A stretch of DNA of 23,673 nucleotides, taken from Candidatus Woesearchaeota archaeon. GTDB lineage: Archaea; Nanoarchaeota; Nanoarchaeia; Woesearchaeales; JAGVZT01. Shown here piece by piece: positions 8,212 to 16,208 of this stretch (position 1 is the first letter of the stretch; every line of letters begins with the position of its first letter). The notes beneath the pieces were generated by a model. That model was not told the origin of the DNA and did no database searches. It worked only from the letters and a program-made list of their open reading frames with translations. The DNA lies in the NCBI GenBank assembly GCA_017608295.1, contig JAFCGF010000028.1, positions 1 to 23,673 on the forward strand, read 5' to 3'. The position numbers and the translations under genes are program-made.

Positions 8212-9012
8212 TTGACTTATAATTATCAAGACATAAAAAACGCCTATAACAAGTTGGGAGTTAAAAAAGGGCGTACCGTCTTGATAAAGACGGATATTCG
8301 GTTTTTAGGTCCCTACAAAGCCTCAAATCAAGCGGATATTTTAAAGTCTAATTTTGATGCCCTTTCAGAATTAATTGATTTGAGCAAAGGGACTCTGGTC
8401 GTCTGCACAGCAAGTACAAGCTTATGCAATACAAATATCCCATTTGACTTGAAAAAGACAAAAAGCGAAAGGGGGGTGTTAACGGAGTACATACGCAACC
8501 AACCAGGGGCGATTAGAAGTTTACACCCGTTTATGTCATATACAGCAATTGGGAAAGATGCCAATTTCATTTGTAGAAATGTTAGCCGGCATGCGTTCGG
8601 TCCAGAAAGTCCAAAGTCTCGGATAATCGATATGGATGGTCTATTTATAAGTATAGGGTTGCATCCGCGGTTAACCTGTTCAGTCCCACATCATGTGGAA
8701 ATTATTATGGGGGTCCCATACAGATATACAAAAGAATTTATGCATCCGATTGTCTGGGATGGAGAAATACGCAAAATGCCATTCTATCTATATGTTTGGT
8801 ATAAGGAGTGCCAAATAAAAAAGGACCAGAATATTAAGATATTCAAAAGATTTATTGATTCTGGTTATACATGTAACAAGCAGGTTTTGGGGCGTGGCAA
8901 TATCTATTCGCTTTCGCTAAAAGATTATTTCGTCAATACGTTGCAGGCATTCAAAGACGATATTTTTGTTTGCTTAGAAGAAGAACCGGAAATCAAGCCT
9001 TATAGGGCCTAA
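8212..9012 (+). CDS. AAC(3)-family N-acyltransferase
   Basis: A 266-residue protein (TTG start; 273 residues if GTG 8191 is used) related to aminoglycoside N3-acetyltransferases, which use an acyl thioester, usually acetyl-CoA, to acylate an amino group. Motifs include the N-terminal LGVKKGRTVLIKTDIRFLG, HPFMSYTAIGKDANFI (the HPxxSxxAIG region) and PHHVEIIMGVPYRYTKEF (His/Glu region of the active site). Family members in glycan loci acylate amino sugars rather than give drug resistance. An acyl carrier protein and an adenylating ligase lie just downstream, so this enzyme may take its acyl group from the carrier protein instead of CoA; that is inference. About 80 bp with no recognised feature follow it before the repeat element. 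Confidence 0.75.
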   Translation: MTYNYQDIKNAYNKLGVKKGRTVLIKTDIRFLGPYKASNQADILKSNFDALSELIDLSKGTLVVCTASTSLCNTNIPFDLKKTKSERGVLTEYIRNQPGAIRSLHPFMSYTAIGKDANFICRNVSRHAFGPESPKSRIIDMDGLFISIGLHPRLTCSVPHHVEIIMGVPYRYTKEFMHPIVWDGEIRKMPFYLYVWYKECQIKKDQNIKIFKRFIDSGYTCNKQVLGRGNIYSLSLKDYFVNTLQAFKDDIFVCLEEEPEIKPYRA

Positions 9013-9091
9013 CGTTAGATGCACTTCCACGAATTATTCTCAAACCTGTCATTTTGTGATATGCATAAATTTTATTTTCGAGAGAGAAAGG

Positions 9092-9343
9092 TGATGAACT
9101 CGTAAAAAGTCCATTTTCCCCTCCCCTCGGTGAGGGGATTAAGGGGAGGGGGAAGAAAACAACTTGAAATATCATTGCTTTTCACCCTCACCCTGTTAAA
9201 TATCATGTATTAGTTGATCAATAACACTTATCATGCTCTACTTAACAGTATGTTATATCAGCGTTTCTATCTTATTGTTTAACAGGGCAGGCCCTCTCCT
9301 ATCAAGGGAGAAGGAGTATTTTAGACTTTTTACGAAGCCATCA
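9092..9343. repeat. MITE-like element with nested palindromes
   Basis: The only gap over 300 bp (9013-9360) is mostly filled by this 252-bp non-coding element. Its ends are a 20-bp inverted repeat, TGATGAACTCGTAAAAAGTC on the left and the reverse complement of TGATGGCTTCGTAAAAAGTC on the right (17 of 20 match). Next to the left end is a perfect 10-bp stem, CCCCTCCCCT 9118-9127 with its complement 9142-9151. A second CT-rich hairpin sits near the right end (9295-9299 with 9307-9311). No coding sequence or clear target duplication was seen. It fits a non-autonomous transposon remnant or an inter-genic palindromic repeat. Either way it splits the acyltransferase from the acyl carrier gene and may affect mRNA folding or partial termination. 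Confidence 0.65.
9191..9287. repeat. Inner 97-bp inverted-repeat segment
   Basis: CCCTGTTAAA at 9191-9200 is matched exactly by TTTAACAGGG at 9278-9287. The AT-rich sequence between them differs sharply from the C/T-rich sequence on both sides, which would join up as CACCCTCACCCTG and GGCCCTCTCC if the segment were removed. This suggests a small element inserted in a larger palindromic repeat. Confidence 0.5.
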
Positions 9344-9360
9344 TAGGTAAAGTAATACAA

Positions 9361-9585
9361 ATGTCTATTAAATCTCAAGTAAAACGAATTTTGAAAACTG
9401 TTTTAGAGGTCAATGTTAATGCTGATGCTTCAGTACAAAATATTCATTCTTGGGATAGTCTAAATTATTTAGTTATAGTTGCTTCTCTAGAGAAAGAATT
9501 TAATATCGAATTTGATCCCGATGAACTCATACAGTTAAATTCTTTCCAAAACATAGTTTCTATATTATCCAGAAAACTATCCTAA
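9361..9585 (+). CDS. Acyl carrier protein
   Basis: A 74-residue stand-alone carrier protein. Its core motif is WDSLNYLVIVASLEKEFNIEF with Ser33 as the phosphopantetheine attachment site (D32-S33-L34), followed by the acidic helix II and III typical of the family. Length is usual. It is more AT-rich than many neighbours and lies alone, not next to fatty-acid synthesis genes, so it is a dedicated carrier. The adenylation enzyme about 1 kb downstream is the probable loading enzyme, and the AAC(3)-like protein upstream a candidate user of the loaded group. It needs a 4'-phosphopantetheinyl transferase, which is not in this window. A ribosome site before the ATG is weak. Confidence 0.9.
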   Translation: MSIKSQVKRILKTVLEVNVNADASVQNIHSWDSLNYLVIVASLEKEFNIEFDPDELIQLNSFQNIVSILSRKLS

Positions 9586-9704
9586 GATAATTACTGCCCT
9601 TATCAAGTATGTGGCAAATATTGGCTATTCTGATCCGAAAACCTGGATAAATAAGATTACAAGTGATCTCTCCGACAGTCTGAAAGGGTAATTCAGAAAA
9701 GACA

Positions 9705-10559
9705 ATGGATAACGATAATTACAAATATGCCTTTGTTGTTAGTACAGGGAGATGCGGAACAACGCTACTCGGCATTCTCCTTAATATGGCTAATAATGTT
9801 TTGGCTTTAAATGAGGGACAAATTCGGGGAGAAGACTTGCAGGGAGAGCAGTGCTTAAAAGCAATGACCCTTCAAAATTTACAGGCCTACAAGAATCCTT
9901 CTACTGCTGAAGCAATATTGAAACAAGCACGATTTGAACAGATACCTCTTCTGCTCAAGAAAAAACAGAAAACATACTACATTGAAATTGCCTACTATCT
10001 GGCACCTTTTACTGCTGCTTTATGGAAAGTGTTCCCTAATTCAAAGTTGGTTTTCCTCTATAGAGACGGAAGAGACTTTGTGCAGTCCGTTTACACAAAC
10101 CAAGTTCCAGATCCGATGCCTGTCGGATATATAAACGATAGAGAATTGACTGCGGTGGAAAGATTCGTTGCAATGGGGCGATTGCGGCCGTTGGAACGTT
10201 CCGTTTTTTTTAAGCAATGGTCCCTTATGTCCCCATTTCAAAAGAATGCCTGGCTTTGGAATGAAACAAACCGAATAATTCTCAAACAAATGAAATTCTG
10301 GCCCAAGGAACTTGTTTTCTCGATAAAAATGGAGCGCTTGCTTCAACCAGAGGCTTTGCACAACTTGTTACAATTCTTGGAAATTGATGATATAGAATAT
10401 GGGGTGATCAAGCGGCTGCTTAAACAGAAAATCAACAAACGAGAGGGAAAAATTCTTCCCCATTGGGGCCAATGGAATAATGACTTAAAAGACGATTTCA
10501 AACGAATAGGGCAAGATATGCTTGAGACCCTCGGCTATGAAAATGATGTCAACTGGTAG
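9705..10559 (+). CDS. PAPS-dependent sulfotransferase
   Basis: A 284-residue cytoplasmic sulfotransferase that would move a sulfuryl group from PAPS to a hydroxyl or amine of a glycan or lipid acceptor. The 5'-phosphosulfate loop is VVSTGRCGTTLL (residues 11-22) and the 3'-phosphate site is LVFLYRDGRDFVQSVY from residue 115. Both fit the Sulfotransfer_1/3 superfamily and length is normal. Its end overlaps the open frame of the adenylation enzyme, and GGGAGG at the stop codon probably starts that gene. It sits between the acyl carrier and its ligase, so sulfate and acyl groups may decorate the same unit. The acceptor is unknown. Confidence 0.85.
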   Translation: MDNDNYKYAFVVSTGRCGTTLLGILLNMANNVLALNEGQIRGEDLQGEQCLKAMTLQNLQAYKNPSTAEAILKQARFEQIPLLLKKKQKTYYIEIAYYLAPFTAALWKVFPNSKLVFLYRDGRDFVQSVYTNQVPDPMPVGYINDRELTAVERFVAMGRLRPLERSVFFKQWSLMSPFQKNAWLWNETNRIILKQMKFWPKELVFSIKMERLLQPEALHNLLQFLEIDDIEYGVIKRLLKQKINKREGKILPHWGQWNNDLKDDFKRIGQDMLETLGYENDVNW

Positions 10560-10564
10560 GGAGG
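10559..10564 (+). promoter_or_regulatory. Ribosome site deciding an ATG start at 10576
   Basis: GGGAGG, 11 bp before ATG 10576. The open frame runs back to TTG 10522, with in-frame ATGs at 10537, 10543 and 10546, all inside the sulfotransferase gene and without family similarity, so ATG 10576 is preferred. Confidence 0.5.
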
Positions 10565-10575
10565 CAATAGAGTCC

Positions 10576-12108
10576 ATGGGAGAGAGAAGAACGATCTTAG
10601 ACTATTATTATGAGATTTTGGATCGATGTCGCGGTCTGGAAGCGGTTTGGAGCAGCAGTAAATCGTATAAGTTCGATGATTTAGAAAAACGGTCTAATGA
10701 GATTGCTAACTACTTGAAAGCACAAGGCATCCATTCCCATGATTGCATTGCAATTATTATGAAAAGAGGGTTTGAATACGTTGCTTCAATTTTGGCGGTA
10801 ATGAAGCTGGGCGCCATATATGTACCACTCAACGTACATATGCCTGAACAAAGAGTGAATTATATTTTAGGTAGTTGTAAACCAAAATTGGTTCTATCAG
10901 ATAGTAACGTATTATTCCCTATTAGCTGTGCGGTTCCAATCAATGAAGTGCAGTCTGAACAATCAGGCAATTGTCATCAATTTGTTCCTATTGATCCCAA
11001 AATGGTTGCATACATAATATACACAAGCGGCTCCACTGGAGAACCTAAAGGAGTGATAATCAGTCACCGTGCTTTAGTCAACTTTTCTGAATGGATAAGG
11101 GGATATTTTGGCAAATATAGTCAAAACAGAATCCTCAATATTGCAAGTTTTTCCTTTGATCAATCTGTTCTTGATTTCGTTTTGATGTTTACTTTAGGCT
11201 GCAGCATGTCAATTTTATCAAAACGCCTGAATCCATTTGAACTTCTTTCGACAATAGGCAATCGAAAAATACAAGTCATTTCAACGGTTCCTACTACATT
11301 CGGCTTAATATCATCTATCGAAAAACATCTTCCCAAATACGATATTTCAAGCCTGAAAGCCGTGATCCTAGGCGGGGCTGCGTTTCCAACAGGTTTAAAA
11401 ACAAAGCTGTTTCAAGTTAAACATGATCTTGAAGTTTACAATATTTACGGTCCTACGGAAGCAACTGTCTATTGCATGGTGAAAAAAATCGCCTCTGATC
11501 ATATTTCAAAACATGAGACGCTTCCATTAGGCTCACCTGCAACTAATATGAATGTATTTTTGATTGATGAAAACGATGAAGTGCTTGAGCAAAATGGCGT
11601 ATCAGGAGAACTTGTCATCACAGGACCTCAAGTTATGGAAGGTTATTTGGGGGACGAAAAGATCACCAAGAAAATTAAAACAATAAATAATGATTATTTT
11701 AATAACCAAAAGGTATATCGTACCGGCGATGTTGTTTATAGAGATGTAAAAGGAGAATATTTCTTTTTGGGAAGAACTGACGATCAGATAAAGTCGTCTG
11801 GATATAGAATACATTTATTGGAAATAGAGAACACAATCAATAAGTTCAAAGATGTGAATGAATGTGCCGTTATCGCTGTAAAGGATACAAGAATTGAGAA
11901 TCGAATAATTGGTTTTATTAGTGCTGGAAAATCGTTTAACAAGGAAAAGTTTAGTAAACATCTTCGCAATAATCTTCCCACTTACATGATTCCACACGAA
12001 AAAATATTTGTGAAGGATTTGCCAAGAAACATAGCAGAAAAAATAGATAAAACGTTATTAAAAAATAGTTATTTGAATAACAAGTTTTCGCGAGATACTT
12101 CACGTTGA
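10576..12108 (+). CDS. Stand-alone adenylation enzyme (amino-acid/DltA-type acyl-ligase)
   Basis: A 510-residue ANL-superfamily enzyme, single-domain, like D-alanine--carrier protein ligase (DltA). It should adenylate an amino or carboxylic acid with ATP and load it on a carrier protein. Core motifs are all visible: A3 YTSGSTGEPKG from residue 149, A5 YGPTEAT from residue 291, A7 YRTGDVV, A8 GRTDDQIKSSGYRI and a C-terminal A10-like AEKIDK with Lys489. No carrier or condensation domain is fused to it, and the dedicated carrier (9361-9585) is the obvious partner. The acid used cannot be read by eye; comparing its specificity-pocket residues with known enzymes could narrow it down. The gene overlaps the next one (TTGA). 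Confidence 0.85.
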   Translation: MGERRTILDYYYEILDRCRGLEAVWSSSKSYKFDDLEKRSNEIANYLKAQGIHSHDCIAIIMKRGFEYVASILAVMKLGAIYVPLNVHMPEQRVNYILGSCKPKLVLSDSNVLFPISCAVPINEVQSEQSGNCHQFVPIDPKMVAYIIYTSGSTGEPKGVIISHRALVNFSEWIRGYFGKYSQNRILNIASFSFDQSVLDFVLMFTLGCSMSILSKRLNPFELLSTIGNRKIQVISTVPTTFGLISSIEKHLPKYDISSLKAVILGGAAFPTGLKTKLFQVKHDLEVYNIYGPTEATVYCMVKKIASDHISKHETLPLGSPATNMNVFLIDENDEVLEQNGVSGELVITGPQVMEGYLGDEKITKKIKTINNDYFNNQKVYRTGDVVYRDVKGEYFFLGRTDDQIKSSGYRIHLLEIENTINKFKDVNECAVIAVKDTRIENRIIGFISAGKSFNKEKFSKHLRNNLPTYMIPHEKIFVKDLPRNIAEKIDKTLLKNSYLNNKFSRDTSR

Positions 12109-13499
12109 CCTTTTTACAATTTTATTTGTATCAATCAATAACTCAAATAACCTCCATGAAATCGATTTTGCAAGGTCTTGGAAGACAGAAAAAAGCCATA
12201 AAGGTAGCCATATTTACCGGACGCAAATATACTTTTCTTGATGCTATAGTTCCTTTCATCTGGCATTTGATTCGACAGGAGGAAGACTATCGGATATTCA
12301 TTTATTATTGCAGTAAAAACCGAAAAGAAACTCTTTTAAATGACATATTCTACAAAGCCTTTTTTCATGAAGAGGGCATTATTCATCGGACAATTTTTGA
12401 CGCAAATTGGTCTATGCGTAAATTTTTTGGATTGTTTGTTTCCCTTGTTTGTAAAATCCTTGCACGCTTCCACCGGATAAAATTCGTGAAGCTATTGTAT
12501 GGTATTGTGTCAGCTATTGAATCAAAACTTACTTTTGATTTGAATACCTGTCTTAATAAGGTGCTTTTTTCCAGTGAAGAAGAAGGTGTAATAATAGTCG
12601 ATGAACGTTTGATGAGGAGTGGGTGCCCATGGCGTGAAATATTCTTAAAATTTGCACAGATAACGCAAAGGCATTTGTTTATTCGAAATCATGGTCTCCA
12701 TCAATGGTCTTTCGGGATTGCAACGTTCAAGCCACTAGAAGGTGTGTTGTATGAATATTGGTGTCCATGCCCTGCTCAACTCTTACCTGATAGTCATTTA
12801 ATAACTAAGGAAGTGTATAGTGTTGGTTCACCCGGATTCGATACTGATTGGATAAAATTCATCAAGTCCAAGAATACGAGAAAGAAGGACCGTAGTATCT
12901 GTGTTTATTTGATTAGAAAGATTTTGCCTCCTACGCAGCGGTCCGCACTTGATTGGGGTGATATTACATTTGCTGAATTCTTTAATAATACAAAAGTGCT
13001 CTTTAAAGATTCGGGTTTGCATGAAGAGATGGATATTATCATTAAACCTTACCCAACCATGGATGAGGGTATTCTTCACATGGCCTTACAAGAGCTTGAT
13101 TTGCGATCGTACGAGATTGAATATAGTACAATATATTCATTAGTAGGAAACATTGATTTGGTTGTTGGTGAATTATCAGGCTCATTTTTTATACCTTATT
13201 TCGCACGGATTCCGAGTGTCATGATGGGCTTCGGAATTGAAAGACTTGCACGTGAATCTGTGAAACCCGAGCTTCGTTTGGCAATAGATGCAAAAGCTAT
13301 GAGACCTGGCTGGTATTACTATATGGATAGCCCTGAACAACTAGTTTCCATTGTGGATGAACTATGGGATGAGACCGGTTCGGTCTCATCCATCGCCAAG
13401 TCTAAGATGGAAGAGGGCATCGCTTACATGCGAAAGCTATTTCCGGATAACTCGGCAGATCGTTGTTTCAAAAGAATGTTGTTGGCAAGGAAATCCTAA
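12105..13499 (+). CDS. GT-B-like putative glycosyl/glycerophosphate transferase
   Basis: A 464-residue protein from TTG 12105, which overlaps the stop of the ligase gene; ATG 12156 would give 447 residues. Neither start has a clear ribosome site. I recognise no exact family. Two features are reminiscent of CDP-glycerol/GT-B type transferases: IIKPYPTMDEG (compare the RTHP/KPHP segment) and LVVGELSGSFFIPYFARIPSVMMGFG (compare the SDxSSxxxEAxxxxxPVI nucleotide-sugar site). No signal peptide is evident. It lies next to a CMP-sugar synthetase and upstream of a second GT-B-like protein (16209-17783). A possible frameshift at its 3' end would extend the protein to 13605. Function is uncertain; a CMP-sugar or other nucleotide-sugar transferase is a guess. 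Confidence 0.45.
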   Translation: MTFLQFYLYQSITQITSMKSILQGLGRQKKAIKVAIFTGRKYTFLDAIVPFIWHLIRQEEDYRIFIYYCSKNRKETLLNDIFYKAFFHEEGIIHRTIFDANWSMRKFFGLFVSLVCKILARFHRIKFVKLLYGIVSAIESKLTFDLNTCLNKVLFSSEEEGVIIVDERLMRSGCPWREIFLKFAQITQRHLFIRNHGLHQWSFGIATFKPLEGVLYEYWCPCPAQLLPDSHLITKEVYSVGSPGFDTDWIKFIKSKNTRKKDRSICVYLIRKILPPTQRSALDWGDITFAEFFNNTKVLFKDSGLHEEMDIIIKPYPTMDEGILHMALQELDLRSYEIEYSTIYSLVGNIDLVVGELSGSFFIPYFARIPSVMMGFGIERLARESVKPELRLAIDAKAMRPGWYYYMDSPEQLVSIVDELWDETGSVSSIAKSKMEEGIAYMRKLFPDNSADRCFKRMLLARKS

Positions 13500-13601
13500 C
13501 CCACATTTGGAAGTTAGTTATGCAGCAAGTCCTTCTGATCTGAGATATAGTGCCGTAAACATGCAATTGGTAAATGCTTATTTTCCCAATGATAAGACGA
13601 C

Positions 13602-14669
13602 ATGAATGATAAGAAAAAACCTGAAGTGTTAGCATTAATCCCTGCACGTAGCGGTTCCAAGGTTGTTCCGGATAAGAATATCAAGCCAATTTCAGGGAAG
13701 CCGTTACTTGCTTATTCGATCAAACATGCACTGGATTCAGAGCTGATTGATAGGACTATTATTAGTACAGACAGTCCAGTTTATGCTGAGATTGCCCGCA
13801 AGTATGGTGCTGAGTCTCCGTTTCTTCGTCCTCAAGAGATATCTCAAGATTCTTCAACAGACTTGGAGCTATTTACCCATGCCTTAAACTGGCTTTATGA
13901 AAAAGAAAGCTATGTTCCAGATATATGCGTTCATTTGAGGCCGACGTATCCTATTCGTAATGTGAAGGATATTGATAAGGCTATCCAGATATTAATGAAT
14001 AACCCGGATATCGATTCAGTGAGATCTGTAGTGCTAGTGAATGAGACACCTTTTAAAATGTGGTTCAGAGGTGACAGCAACTTATTGTCGCCAGTGGTTA
14101 AGATGGAAATCAAAGAAGCTTACAATCTTCCTCGTCAACTACTTCCAGGAGTTTTTGTCCAGAATGCCTGTATTGATGTTGTAAGAACCAGGATAATTAC
14201 AGAGATGAAATCAATGACAGGTTCGAGAATTTATGGATACGTTATGGATAACTATTTTGATATAGATACTGAACAACAGTTGAAAATTGCAGAAAGGTAT
14301 CTCAAACAAAATTGCACCATAAGAGAGAAAAAGCAGGATGACAATGAAAGGGAAAGTGACTTTAAGACCTTTTGCTTTGACATAGATGGAGTAATAGCAG
14401 CCCTAGTTCCGGGCAATCAATATGACTTGGCAAGTCCCTTAGCTGATAATATACAGTTAATAAATTCGCTCTATGAGCAAGGGCATCAAATAATACTTTT
14501 TACGGCAAGGGGTTCTAAGACAGGTATCGACTGGAGAGAAGCTACCAGGAAACAGATGAGTGAATGGGGAGTTAAATACCATAAACTATTGTTCGATAAG
14601 CCAGCAGCCGACTATTATATTGATGACAAATTAATTTCCATGGAACACTTAAAAACCTTAATAAAATAA
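13602..14669 (+). CDS. CMP-sugar synthetase (NeuA-like) fused to HAD-type phosphatase domain
   Basis: A 355-residue fusion. The first 235 or so residues form an acylneuraminate cytidylyltransferase: IPARSGSKVVPDKN loop, GKPLLAYSI, STDSP and HLRPTYPIRN, the usual CTP-binding and active-site segments. It then has a linker rich in charged residues, and from about residue 255 a HAD-fold domain with DxD motif FDIDGVIA (Asp260 nucleophile, Asp262), a second-motif FTARG and a late YYIDDK acidic pair. The pairing is like that in animal CMAS and some bacterial enzymes, where the extra domain resembles KdsC/phosphatases. It may remove a 9-phosphate-like group before CTP activation. Directly upstream of the NeuB-family gene, so the two should be consecutive pathway steps. 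Confidence 0.85.
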   Translation: MNDKKKPEVLALIPARSGSKVVPDKNIKPISGKPLLAYSIKHALDSELIDRTIISTDSPVYAEIARKYGAESPFLRPQEISQDSSTDLELFTHALNWLYEKESYVPDICVHLRPTYPIRNVKDIDKAIQILMNNPDIDSVRSVVLVNETPFKMWFRGDSNLLSPVVKMEIKEAYNLPRQLLPGVFVQNACIDVVRTRIITEMKSMTGSRIYGYVMDNYFDIDTEQQLKIAERYLKQNCTIREKKQDDNERESDFKTFCFDIDGVIAALVPGNQYDLASPLADNIQLINSLYEQGHQIILFTARGSKTGIDWREATRKQMSEWGVKYHKLLFDKPAADYYIDDKLISMEHLKTLIK

Positions 14670-14696
14670 CATTGTCTTGTATTAGAAGTGACCGCT

Positions 14697-16193
14697 ATGA
14701 ATGATTTGTTTGAGGATCTGTTCATTTTCGAGATGGCAAACAACCATCAGGGTATTATGGAGCACGCCCTCAAGATTATTGAAGCCATGGGTAAAATTGC
14801 AAGGAAACATGGTATCCAGGCTGGTGTGAAGTTTCAATACCGTGATCTGGATACGTTCATCCATCCAGACTTTAAAAATCGTAAAGACGTTAAACACATT
14901 CCTCGATTTCTTAGTACTCGATTAAGCGAAAAGGAGTTCTTAGCCTTGACAGATGCAGTACGAGACCAGGGAATGATTACAATAACCACACCCTTTGACG
15001 AACCGTCAGTTCACCAGTGTATTGACCACGGCATCCAAATCATCAAGGTTGGAAGTTGCAGTGCTACTGACTGGCCATTACTTGAAACCATTGCAAAGGC
15101 AAGAAAGCCAGTGATAATCTCGACCGGTGGTCTCTCGATATACGATATCGATAATGTTGTAAGTCTCTTCACACACCAAGGTGTCGGTTTTGCACTCATG
15201 CATTGTGTTGCTGTGTACCCGACCCCAAACAACATGCTACAGATGAACTTTCTCAGTAAGATGATTAGGCGCTATTCCTACCTTCCCATAGGTTATTCAG
15301 GCCATGAAGACCCAGATAACCTGGATGCTGTGAAGATAGCAGTAAGCAAAGGTGCAACCATACTTGAACGTCACGTTGGCATTCAGACTGATACAATCAA
15401 ACTTAATAAATACACGATGAATCCTGAACAAACAGATTCATGGGTTTCCAGTGCACTTACTGCAAAAGAAATATGCGGCAGGGGTGATGAAAAACGAGTT
15501 AGCCAGACAGAAGTTGAATCACTGTTGTCGTTGAAGCGCGGTGTATATGCTGCTCGAAACATAAAAAAAGGAAGCGTCCTTAAGAATAAGGATGTCTTTT
15601 TCGCAATGCCTTGTGCAGAAGGGCAAACAGATAGTGGAGAATTTAGTCAGAAACGAGCAACATTCACCGCATCAAGGGATTATAAGCACAACGAGTCCAT
15701 AAAAGAACACCGTCAACCAGACACGATTAGTATCGTTCGAAGCATTATCCATGACGCAAAGGGAATGATATACGAAGCGGGGATAGTGCTTGGTAATGAC
15801 TTTGAAATAGAACTTTCTCACCACTGCGGAATTGAGCATTTCAGGCAGACAGGAGCATTAATAGTGAATATAATCAACCGTGAGTACTGCAAAAAGTTAG
15901 TCGTTCTACTTCCGGGTCAAAAACATCCAAACCACTACCACAAGGTTAAAGAAGAGACATTTCAGCTGCTTTGGGGGGACCTGTATATCTGTTTAAATGA
16001 AATAGACTGTCAAATGAAGCCTGGTGATAAACTGCTGATTGAGCGAGGTGCATGGCACAGTTTCACCAGTACTAAAGGGACGATATTTGAGGAAGTTTCT
16101 ACAACCCATGTCAAAGGGGACTCCTACTACGAAGACAAACAGATACATGCTCTGGATCCTATGCAGCGCAAGACTATTATCGAAACCTGGTAA
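14697..16193 (+). CDS. NeuB-family nonulosonate synthase with SAF and C-terminal cupin domains
   Basis: A 498-residue cytoplasmic enzyme that should condense phosphoenolpyruvate with an amino or other sugar aldehyde to make a nine- or eight-carbon keto acid. The TIM-barrel domain begins FIFEMANNHQG; likely metal ligands are His203 (GYSGH) and His226 (ERHVG), placed like the two histidines of Neisseria NeuB. A SAF-like lid follows (SLKRGVYAARNIKKGSVL, about residues 278-345). The last part is a cupin with HPNHYHKVKEE (His410, His413, His415) and a WHSF motif (His454), similar to D-lyxose isomerase-like sugar isomerases. ATG 14697 is chosen over GTG 14688 because AGAAG stands 8 bp before it. 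It lies 27 bp after the synthetase fusion. The cupin is not usual in NeuB. Confidence 0.85.
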   Translation: MNDLFEDLFIFEMANNHQGIMEHALKIIEAMGKIARKHGIQAGVKFQYRDLDTFIHPDFKNRKDVKHIPRFLSTRLSEKEFLALTDAVRDQGMITITTPFDEPSVHQCIDHGIQIIKVGSCSATDWPLLETIAKARKPVIISTGGLSIYDIDNVVSLFTHQGVGFALMHCVAVYPTPNNMLQMNFLSKMIRRYSYLPIGYSGHEDPDNLDAVKIAVSKGATILERHVGIQTDTIKLNKYTMNPEQTDSWVSSALTAKEICGRGDEKRVSQTEVESLLSLKRGVYAARNIKKGSVLKNKDVFFAMPCAEGQTDSGEFSQKRATFTASRDYKHNESIKEHRQPDTISIVRSIIHDAKGMIYEAGIVLGNDFEIELSHHCGIEHFRQTGALIVNIINREYCKKLVVLLPGQKHPNHYHKVKEETFQLLWGDLYICLNEIDCQMKPGDKLLIERGAWHSFTSTKGTIFEEVSTTHVKGDSYYEDKQIHALDPMQRKTIIETW

Positions 16194-16208
16194 ACGCTTG
16201 GGTTTAGA

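Noticed and set aside
8212..9012. An aminoglycoside-resistance gene
   Set aside because: The AAC(3) family fold is shared by drug-resistance enzymes, but the location inside a glycan locus next to an acyl carrier and ligase makes sugar acylation far more likely.
9118..9151. Stand-alone terminator hairpin after the acyltransferase gene
   Set aside because: The GC-rich 10-bp stem is strong, but no T-run follows and it lies inside a repeat element, so it is better described as part of that element, though partial termination is possible.
8328..9175. Reverse-strand open frames over the acyltransferase and repeat region
   Set aside because: They overlap a conserved gene or the repeat element, have no family-like motifs and no ribosome site. 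They are antisense shadows.
9361..9585. Fatty-acid synthesis ACP
   Set aside because: No fab genes are nearby, and a stand-alone ligase and acyltransferase are. A dedicated carrier is the better reading.
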